A stretch of 64,000 nucleotides of DNA from Longimicrobium sp. (GTDB taxonomy: Bacteria > Gemmatimonadota > Gemmatimonadetes > Longimicrobiales > Longimicrobiaceae): assembly GCA_036377595.1 (NCBI GenBank), contig DASUYB010000094.1:62001-126000 (forward strand), in the 5' to 3' direction. The position numbers were made by a program, and so were the translations under genes. The notes beneath the pieces were generated by a model. The model had not been told where the DNA came from and did not search any database. It saw only the letters and a list, made by a program, of their open reading frames with translations. Shown here one piece after another: positions 57,844 through 64,000 of the stretch (position 1 is its first letter; every line of letters starts with the position of its first letter).

Positions 57844-58073
57844 TGTCACGACAACACATGGGTGTCACGCGACCAGCGGCAGAGTCCAAGTTGCGTTTGC
57901 TCACTCGCCACGCCTTGAGCCTCTAGGAAAATCCTTTCTCCACAATCAAGATCGAATCAATCCAAGCCTATCCCGCCCAGTACGTACACATCTCTTGACA
58001 CTCATTCAGAGTTATCGTCAGATTCTGTCAAGAGGCACGGTCTCCCTGTCACGAGGCAGGGCTGGTTGTCACG
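57844..58073 (+). promoter_or_regulatory. TGTCACG direct repeats and TTGACA box upstream of the Fic gene
   Basis: TGTCACG stands at 57844-57850 and 57863-57869 (19 nt apart) and at 58047-58053 and 58067-58073 (20 nt apart), with TGTCAAG at 58026-58032. A perfect -35 word TTGACA lies at 57995-58000; the -10 is unclear. The near-helical spacing suggests protein binding on one face of DNA. Nothing coding is recognised in 57649-58082. Confidence 0.5.
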
Positions 58074-58082
58074 GAAGCGGAG

Positions 58083-59486
58083 ATGCTGTCCATGCGCGAC
58101 CGATCCCCTCCCTCGGAAGACGAGCTGATCGCGATCGAGACACTCATCGCGCGGAAGCCGGACGGCATCCGGAGGCCGGAGCTGGAGGCGGCCTTCGCCG
58201 AGACGTTCGGCCGCACCATCGGCTACCGGACGCTGTTGCGGCGCCTGCGCCGGCTGATCGATCAGGATCGCGTACGAATCCAGGGTGAGGGCACGCGAAC
58301 GACCTACGTCCCAGGCCCGGGGCTGGTGCTCGAGGCTCCGCCGCCGGAGGAAGGTTACGTTCCCCTGTCGCGGGAGGGCGCGCGGCTGCGGGCGCTCGTC
58401 CGCCGCCCGCTGGCCGAGCGCAGGCCGGTCGGCTATCAGACGGCGTTCATCGAGGCCTACCGTCCCAGGAAAACCTGGTATCTACCGAAACAGCTCCGGG
58501 AGCACCTTCACCAGATCGGGCGAACACCGGATGGCGAGCGGCCGGCAGGGACCTACGCGCGCGAGATCTTCGGCCGGCTGCTGGTGGACCTCTCGTGGGC
58601 CTCCAGCCGCCTGGAGGGGAACACCTACACGCGGCTCGATACGCTCAACCTGCTGGAGTTCGGCCAGCGCGCCGAAGGCAGGGAGATCGCCGAGGCGCAG
58701 ATGATCCTGAACCACAAGGCGGCCATCGAGCTTCTCGTGGACCAGGCGGAGCGGGTCGGATTCAACCTCTTCACCTTTCAGAACCTGCACGCGGCGCTCT
58801 CCGAGAATCTGCTCGGCGACCCGGCGGACGAGGGGCGGCTGCGCACCCGCATCGTGGAGATCGCGGGCACCACGTATCACCCGCTGGCCATCCCCCAAGC
58901 CGTGGAGGACCTGTTCCGGCTGCTCCTCGCGAAGGCCGACGCCATTCCCGATCCGTTCGAACAGGCGTTCTTCGTGATGGTGCACCTGCCCTACCTGCAG
59001 CCTTTCGCGGACGTCAACAAGCGCACCTCGCGCCTGGGCGCGAACCTCCCGCTGATCAAGGCCAACCTCTGCCCGCTGTCGTTCATCGACGTGCCCGGGC
59101 ACGCCTACATCGAGGCCATGCTGGCGGTCTACGAGCTGACCCGGGTCGACCTCCTCCGCGACGTGTTCGTCTGGGCGTACGAGCGCTCGTGCGCGCAGTA
59201 CCGCGTCGTCCGCGACGCGGTGGGAGAGCCGGATCCGCTGCGGCTCCGCTATCGCGGGGAACTGGCCGAGGCCGTCCGCGAGACGGTCCTCGCCGGTGCG
59301 CCGCCGCGACTGGAGCTCCTGCGCGGCTGGGCGGAGAGGCGAGGTGTTCCGGCCGACGACGTGGACGCGTTCGCCGAGCGGGCGCTTGCGCTGCTGCTGG
59401 GGCTGCACGAGGGCAGCCTTCATCGCTACGGCCTTCTCGTCGGCGACTTCACCGCGTGGAGATCCCGTTTCGGCGCGGGACACTGA
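58083..59486 (+). CDS. Fic-domain protein with N-terminal winged helix, catalytic His replaced
   Basis: A 467-residue protein. An N-terminal winged-helix-like segment (about 12-75, 'IGYRTLLRRLRRLIDQDRVRI'-type) precedes a Fic domain. The inhibitory motif is visible in 'WASSRLEGNTYTRL' (S-x-x-x-E-G-N, about residue 180). The Fic loop reads 'PYLQPFADVNKRTSRLGAN' (about 302-320); the usual H-P-F is Q-P-F. Fic enzymes transfer AMP or related groups to target hydroxyls and need that His. This subgroup with Q-P-F-x-D-V-N-K-R is recurrent in bacteria, so the change may be functional rather than a decay. It is monocistronic. Confidence 0.85.
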   Translation: MLSMRDRSPPSEDELIAIETLIARKPDGIRRPELEAAFAETFGRTIGYRTLLRRLRRLIDQDRVRIQGEGTRTTYVPGPGLVLEAPPPEEGYVPLSREGARLRALVRRPLAERRPVGYQTAFIEAYRPRKTWYLPKQLREHLHQIGRTPDGERPAGTYAREIFGRLLVDLSWASSRLEGNTYTRLDTLNLLEFGQRAEGREIAEAQMILNHKAAIELLVDQAERVGFNLFTFQNLHAALSENLLGDPADEGRLRTRIVEIAGTTYHPLAIPQAVEDLFRLLLAKADAIPDPFEQAFFVMVHLPYLQPFADVNKRTSRLGANLPLIKANLCPLSFIDVPGHAYIEAMLAVYELTRVDLLRDVFVWAYERSCAQYRVVRDAVGEPDPLRLRYRGELAEAVRETVLAGAPPRLELLRGWAERRGVPADDVDAFAERALALLLGLHEGSLHRYGLLVGDFTAWRSRFGAGH

Positions 59487-59568
59487 TTGCCTGCAGCGCG
59501 GCAGGCAGGTTGCGATCACCCTTCGATGACCACGAATCGAGTGCTTTTGCGGGGGAGAGGGTGAGGCG

Positions 59569-60513
59569 ATGAGCACGGCGCAGTTTCCGGCGGAGACGGG
59601 GGCGGACGGGGCGTTCGTGCGGCAGCGGTACACGATCCGCGGCCGCATCACCGCCGACGGGTCGTCGGGGTTCCCGGCGGAGGCGGGGCGATACCATCTC
59701 TACGTCTCGCTCGCCTGCCCGTGGGCGCACCGGGCCATCATCGTCCGCAAGCTGCTGGGGCTCGAGGACGTGGTCTCGATGTCCGTGGTCGACCCGATCC
59801 GCGACGAGCGGGGGTGGGCATTCCGCGAGGGCGACGGCCACGGGCCCGATCCCGTCTGCGGCTTCCGGTTCCTCTCCGAGGTGTATCTCCGCACCGACCC
59901 GTCGTACACCGGCCGCTTCACCGTCCCCTGCATCTGGGACCGGGTGACGGGGCGGCTGGTGACGAACAACTATCCCGACATCACGATCGACTTCGAGACG
60001 CAGTTCACCGCCTTCCACCGCCCCGGCGCGCCGGACCTGTATCCGCCGCACCTGCGCGGGGAGATCGACGCGGTGAACGAGGTCGTGTACCAGGACGTGA
60101 ACAACGGCGTGTACCGGGCCGGCTTCGCCGCGTCGCAGGAGCGCTACGAGGAGGCGGTGCGGGCGCTGTTCGCGAGGCTGGACTGGCTGGAGGAGCGGTT
60201 GGCGGGCCGGCGCTACCTCGTCGGCGGGCAGCTGACGGAGGCGGACGTCCGGCTGTTCACCACGCTGGCGCGGTTCGACGCGGTGTACGTGGGCCACTTC
60301 AAGTGCAACCTGCGGCGGCTGGTCGACTTCCCCAACCTGTGGGGCTACGCGCGCGACCTGTTCCAGCGCTCCGGCTTCGGCGAGACGGTGAACTTCGACC
60401 ACATCAAGCGGCACTACTACATGACGCACGACCGGCTGAACCCCTCGCGCATCGTGCCGCTGGGGCCGCTGGTGGACTGGACGGCGCCGCACGACCGCGC
60501 GCGCCTGTCGTGA
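59569..60513 (+). CDS. Glutathione S-transferase family, glutathionyl-hydroquinone reductase-like
   Basis: A 314-residue Xi-class-type GST. The catalytic Cys is in 'LYVSLACPWAHRAII' (about residues 46-60), followed by 'GWAFREGDGHGPDP', 'YLRTDPSYTGRFTVPCIWD' (about 103-121) and 'EIDAVNEVVYQDVNNGVYRAGF' pieces and C-terminal 'YYMTHDRLNPSRIVPLGP'. Members remove glutathione from hydroquinones. Whether glutathione or another thiol is used in this organism is not known. The stop overlaps the next start by one base (TGATG). Confidence 0.88.
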   Translation: MSTAQFPAETGADGAFVRQRYTIRGRITADGSSGFPAEAGRYHLYVSLACPWAHRAIIVRKLLGLEDVVSMSVVDPIRDERGWAFREGDGHGPDPVCGFRFLSEVYLRTDPSYTGRFTVPCIWDRVTGRLVTNNYPDITIDFETQFTAFHRPGAPDLYPPHLRGEIDAVNEVVYQDVNNGVYRAGFAASQERYEEAVRALFARLDWLEERLAGRRYLVGGQLTEADVRLFTTLARFDAVYVGHFKCNLRRLVDFPNLWGYARDLFQRSGFGETVNFDHIKRHYYMTHDRLNPSRIVPLGPLVDWTAPHDRARLS

Positions 60514-61073
60514 TGGCGGATGGGGTGGTGATCCGCGACGCGCGCGAGGAGGACCGTGACGCCGTCCGCGAGCTGACGCTGCGCGCCTACGCCGAGTACG
60601 CAAGGGTGATGGCGCCGTCCGCCTGGGCCGGGCTGGAGGGCGCGATCCACCGCGCGCTGGACGAGGACGCGGCGGCCGAGCGGATCGTGGCGGAGCACGA
60701 CGGGAAGCTCGTCGGCAGCGTGATGCTGTATCCCCCGGAAACGGACGCGTACGGCGGCGCCGCGAACGCCGCGCCCTGGCCCGAGCTGCGGCTGCTCGCG
60801 GTCTCGCCCGACGCGCGGGGGATGGGGGTGGGGCAGGCGCTGGTGGACGAATGCGTGCGCCGCGCGCGTGCCGGCGGCGCCACGGAGCTGGGGCTGCACA
60901 CCTCGCAGAGCATGCGGGCGGCGCTCCGGATGTACGAGCGCATGGGGTTCGTCCGCGCGCCCGAGCACGACTTCCACCCCGACGGCGCCGAGCATGTGTG
61001 GGGCTTTCGCCTCGATCTCACGCATCGCGACGAAACTCAGATGAAATCATCGCAGGCTGACGACGCTCGCTAA
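60513..61073 (+). CDS. GNAT-family N-acetyltransferase
   Basis: A 186-residue GNAT. 'VVIRDAREEDRDAVREL' at the N-terminus, 'ELRLLAVSPDARGMGVGQALVDECV' (strand 4 and the acetyl-CoA loop R-G-M-G-V-G, about residues 92-112), 'LHTSQSMRAALRMYERMGF' (about 128-146). The substrate is unknown. It overlaps the GST stop by one base, so they are translationally coupled. The last 15 residues after 'WGFRLDL' look like a weakly conserved tail. Confidence 0.82.
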   Translation: MADGVVIRDAREEDRDAVRELTLRAYAEYARVMAPSAWAGLEGAIHRALDEDAAAERIVAEHDGKLVGSVMLYPPETDAYGGAANAAPWPELRLLAVSPDARGMGVGQALVDECVRRARAGGATELGLHTSQSMRAALRMYERMGFVRAPEHDFHPDGAEHVWGFRLDLTHRDETQMKSSQADDAR

Positions 61074-61322
61074 ATCCTGTCATCACCCGGCCCGCACGAA
61101 GGCGACAACCGGCGCCGCGTGCAATCTCCCATCGCGCAGCCATCCAATCTCGAAAAGCTTGCAGCGCAGGCGAGCGCTCCGGCACTATGCAGGCACGGAG
61201 ATCATCATCTCCGTACATGGTGATCTGGAAATCCGAATCGCGTTTCATCCCCGTCCGCCATCACTCTGAACGGCCCCGATCCGCAGGTCGGAGATCCAAG
61301 CCAATCCACCAGGCTACCATCC

Positions 61323-62153
61323 ATGCCCGCCGGTTTTTCGCCCCGCCTCACCGCATCCCTCGCGCTGCTCGCCGCCGCTGTGATGGCGATCCCGTCGCCG
61401 GCGGCTGCGCAGCCGCGGCTGTCCATCGGCGGCGACCTGGGATATGCGCCGAGTTACGTCTGGCGCGGGGTGACGCGGTCGGAGCGCCTGGTGCTCACCC
61501 CCGCCGCGTTCGTGCGGCTGGATGCCGGCGCGAACGTCCTCTCCGCCGGCGCGTGGAGCGCGGTGGAGATGCGGAAGGCGTCGCCAGGGACGCTCACGCT
61601 GCGGCCGCCGGACGAGTGGGGGCCGGGCGAGCTGGACCTGTGGGCCCAGTACACCCGCCACGTCGCACGTACGGACGTGAGCCTGGGCGTCGTCCGCTAC
61701 GTCTTCGCGGACAACGCGCCGGCGACGGAAGCCTATCTCCAGATCTGGCCGGACTCGCTCCCCATCCCCATAGACCTGCGCGGCGCGGCATACGTGGGGC
61801 TGGAGGGCGATCACCCCGCGTACGCCGAGGTCGAGGCCAGCCACTCGTTCTCCCTCATCCCCCTTCCCAGCGGGCCGCCGTCGCTGCTGGTGGGCGCCAC
61901 CGCGGGCTTCAGTCTCAACGCCCCGGACGACGCGCGTCCCGTGCGCTTCGCGGATACAGGGCCGACGCACCTGATGCTCGGGGCCACGCTGCTCATCCCC
62001 GTGAATCGGACCACCGCGCACATCGGCGTGCGTCACCAGCGCAGCTTCGACGAGGCCGCGCGGCAGCTGGCGCCGGGGCGCGAGAGCGACCACCGGACGT
62101 GGGGCGAATTCGGCGTTTCGTACGTGATCGGCACGCCCAGAAAGGCGAAGTGA
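61323..62153 (+). CDS. Predicted outer-membrane beta-barrel protein
   Basis: A 276-residue protein with a signal peptide ('LALLAAAVMAIPSPAAAQ', cleavage after A-Q at about residue 30) and alternating hydrophobic/polar beta strands. 'GYAPSYVWRGVTRSERLVLTP'-type text with 'YVWRGVTRSE' and later 'ELDLWAQYTRHVARTDVSLG' resemble TorF-type putative porins. The last residues 'GVSYVIGTPRKAK' do not end in Phe. It lies 1 nt before the ceramidase-like gene, so the two are an operon. The transport role is inferred only. Confidence 0.65.
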   Translation: MPAGFSPRLTASLALLAAAVMAIPSPAAAQPRLSIGGDLGYAPSYVWRGVTRSERLVLTPAAFVRLDAGANVLSAGAWSAVEMRKASPGTLTLRPPDEWGPGELDLWAQYTRHVARTDVSLGVVRYVFADNAPATEAYLQIWPDSLPIPIDLRGAAYVGLEGDHPAYAEVEASHSFSLIPLPSGPPSLLVGATAGFSLNAPDDARPVRFADTGPTHLMLGATLLIPVNRTTAHIGVRHQRSFDEAARQLAPGRESDHRTWGEFGVSYVIGTPRKAK

Positions 62154-62154
62154 G

Positions 62155-64000
62155 ATGCGCACCGCCCGCTGGCTGATCGTGGCCGCCACCGCCGCCGCGT
62201 GGGGATGCGTCCCGCGGGCGATCCAGCTGCCCACCGCGCAGTCGCCCGAGCCGGTGGCGCGCGACACGGGCGGGCTGCACGCGGGGTTCGCGCGCGTGGA
62301 CATCACCCCGCCGCCGGGGCCGGCGATGGTCGGCTACGGGACGGAAGGAAAGGCGGCCCACGGCTACCGCGGCCGCCTGTACGCGCGGGCGATGGTGCTC
62401 GAGGACCGGCGCGGCGAGCGGCTGGCCATCGTGGGGCTGGACCTGGGGATGGCGTCCGTCCTCCTCCACCGCCGCGTGGCCGCGCTCACCCGCGACACCC
62501 CCGTGGCCATCGGCGCGGACCGGCTGCTGCTCTCGGGCACGCACACGCACAGCGGGCCCGGCAACTTCTTCGGCGTGCCGGGGATCGACGCGTTCGCGTC
62601 CACCCGTGGCGGCTACGACGCGCGGCTGACGGATTTCCTGATCGCCCGCATCGCCCTGGCGGTGCGGATGGCGGCGGATTCGCTGCGCCCGGCGCGCGCC
62701 GCGTGGGCGGTGGACACGGTGTGGGGACAGACGCGCATCCGCAGCGACAGCGCGTTCCGCAGCAACTCGCCGCCGTGGCGGTATCCCCATCCGCCGGCGG
62801 GGCTCGACTCGCTGCAGGCGGGCGTCGACCCCGCGTGGCGGATGCTGCGCGTGGACGTGATGCGCGACGGGAAGTGGGTGCCGCGCGGCGCCTTCAGCAT
62901 CTTCGCCATCCACGGCACGGCCATCCCCGGCGCCAACGAGCTGTTCGACCCCGACGTGCACGGGATCGTCTCACGCGCGGTGGAGGCCCACGTCGACGAG
63001 CTGGCCGGCCGCGGCGAGGCGATGCGGCGCTGGGGCGTGCACCTCTTCGGCAACGGCGCCGAGGGCGACGTGTCGCCGGTGTTCACCGACGAAAGCCGCT
63101 GCCCCACGCCGGAGATCGGGCGCGCGCGACGGCTGTCGGGCCCGCGCACGCCACCGCAGCCGGACTACTGGGTGCCGGTCGCCGACACCGCGTTCGACCG
63201 CTGCCTGCGTCACGGAAAGCGCCTGGCCGACACCCTCGGCCGCACGCTGGCGGCGAAGGCGGTGCGGCAGTTCGACCGGCTGGGCGCGCACATGGACAGC
63301 CTCGACGCGGAGCTCACGCGCGGGCTGCGGATCGAGCGCGCGTTCGCCACGCTGCCGCTGGTGCGCAGCACGGAGACGGGCGACCTGTGCCCCGAGCCGC
63401 GCGTGGGGACGGGCTTCGCCGGCGGCGCGGAGGACGGGCGGTCGCGGCTGTACGGGTGGCGGCTGCTGGGCTTCGTGCCGCCGGGGTTCGCGATGGACCA
63501 CGACACCGCGTACCGGGGCCTCACCTGCCACCGGCAGAAGCGGCTCGCGCTGGGGCGGCTGGGGCTTTTGCAGGGGATCGTGGCGGGGCCGCACGGGCTT
63601 CCCGAGGTGGCCCAGGTGAGCGCCGTGCGCATCGGCGGCCTGGTGATCGGCACCCTTCCCGCCGAGCCGACGACGACCGTGGGCGCGCGCATCCGCGCCG
63701 CGATGGCGTGGCACGCGGGGATGCAGCCCGACAGCGTGGCGGTGATGGCGGTGACCAACGGCTACATCCAGTACATCACCACCCCCGAGGAGTACCGCTT
63801 CCAGTACTACGAGGGCGGCGCGACGGAATTCGGGCCGTGGGAGTCGTGGTTCTTCCAGGACGCGCTGTCGCGGCTGGCGGCCACGCTGCGGCCGTCGTCG
63901 ACCGGCGCGCCGCCGGGGCGCGTGACGCCGCTCACCGCGTTCCGCGGGGAGGGGCTGGAGAGCTTCCCCGACTCGGGCGGCCCGACCGAATCGCGCATCA
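62155..64000 (+). CDS. Neutral/alkaline ceramidase-like lipoprotein, truncated by the window edge
   Basis: The 3' end lies outside the window; 615 codons are visible. 'LIVAATAAAWGC' is a lipoprotein signal (Cys at 18). 'GFARVDITPPPGPAMVGYG' starts the domain; 'LLLSGTHTHSGPGNFFG' (about 121-137) has the zinc-binding His pair; 'SIFAIHGTAIPGAN' (about 248), 'GNGAEGDVSPVF' (about 300, the catalytic Ser in G-D-V-S-P) and 'VTNGYIQYITTPEEY' (about 533) match neutral ceramidase. The family cleaves N-acylsphingosine; a sphingolipid substrate is not shown. It begins 1 nt after the outer-membrane protein stop. Confidence 0.85.
   Translation, partial: MRTARWLIVAATAAAWGCVPRAIQLPTAQSPEPVARDTGGLHAGFARVDITPPPGPAMVGYGTEGKAAHGYRGRLYARAMVLEDRRGERLAIVGLDLGMASVLLHRRVAALTRDTPVAIGADRLLLSGTHTHSGPGNFFGVPGIDAFASTRGGYDARLTDFLIARIALAVRMAADSLRPARAAWAVDTVWGQTRIRSDSAFRSNSPPWRYPHPPAGLDSLQAGVDPAWRMLRVDVMRDGKWVPRGAFSIFAIHGTAIPGANELFDPDVHGIVSRAVEAHVDELAGRGEAMRRWGVHLFGNGAEGDVSPVFTDESRCPTPEIGRARRLSGPRTPPQPDYWVPVADTAFDRCLRHGKRLADTLGRTLAAKAVRQFDRLGAHMDSLDAELTRGLRIERAFATLPLVRSTETGDLCPEPRVGTGFAGGAEDGRSRLYGWRLLGFVPPGFAMDHDTAYRGLTCHRQKRLALGRLGLLQGIVAGPHGLPEVAQVSAVRIGGLVIGTLPAEPTTTVGARIRAAMAWHAGMQPDSVAVMAVTNGYIQYITTPEEYRFQYYEGGATEFGPWESWFFQDALSRLAATLRPSSTGAPPGRVTPLTAFRGEGLESFPDSGGPTESRI

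Overview
The window is a gene-dense, very GC-rich piece of a bacterial chromosome from a diderm. It encodes the Kdo transferase WaaA, an Omp85/TamA-type barrel with a TamB partner, lipoproteins with lipoboxes and a predicted outer-membrane protein. The gene repertoire, the many short hypothetical proteins and especially the Cys-rich small peptides with a K-x-L-x-L-x-x-L-x-V-x-S-F leader suggest a Longimicrobium-like member of the Gemmatimonadota. That assignment is inference; there is no rRNA or marker alignment here.

Layout. 1-1000: an HD-domain (p)ppGpp-hydrolase-like gene and two small hypotheticals. 1115-7479: the 2-oxoglutarate dehydrogenase complex on the minus strand (E1 sucA, E2 odhB, a 44-residue small ORF, E3 lpdA). 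7817-8150 (minus): an apparently free-standing structured RNA of about 334 nt, with a near-consensus promoter, AT-rich upstream DNA and an intrinsic terminator; I cannot assign it to a family. 8.5-18.2 kb: a lipoprotein, a DEAD-box helicase and a tamA-tamB operon. 18.5-25 kb: a ribbon-helix-helix protein, a lipoprotein, waaA, an inositol-monophosphatase-family gene, a POT peptide transporter and a zinc-ribbon membrane protein. 25.6-32 kb: a sigma-54-type activator coupled to a TPR protein, a YdcF protein, a GntR-SPFH pair and small proteins.

32.1-40.8 kb is the most unusual part. Arginine biosynthesis genes (argH, argG, argA-like, argD, argB, argC, all minus) are interleaved with nine plus-strand genes for short Cys-rich peptides. 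The peptides form two blocks (32115-33066 and 34703-35777) on either side of argH. They share a leader motif and, in the second block, a core of the type GGTC(W/Y)x(T/S)C(W/G)xTC. They look like RiPP precursors related to pinensin-type lanthipeptides, but no modification, protease or export gene lies in the window. One precursor carries a frameshift.

41-64 kb holds a cysteine-synthase-family gene, a sorbosone-dehydrogenase-like / YjbQ / MaoC-like run, an XRE-ImmA pair, a cold-shock gene with a long leader, murB, an MFS transporter, an arsenosugar-type glycosyltransferase (apparently starting at ATC) with pnuC, an S9 peptidase, a Fic protein lacking the usual catalytic His, a GST-GNAT pair, an outer-membrane protein and a ceramidase-like lipoprotein cut by the window edge.

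Intergenic regions repeatedly carry long hairpins built from short-period words (five sharing a CTCACRC-type arm end, three using other words) and two nested palindromes of about 190 bp.
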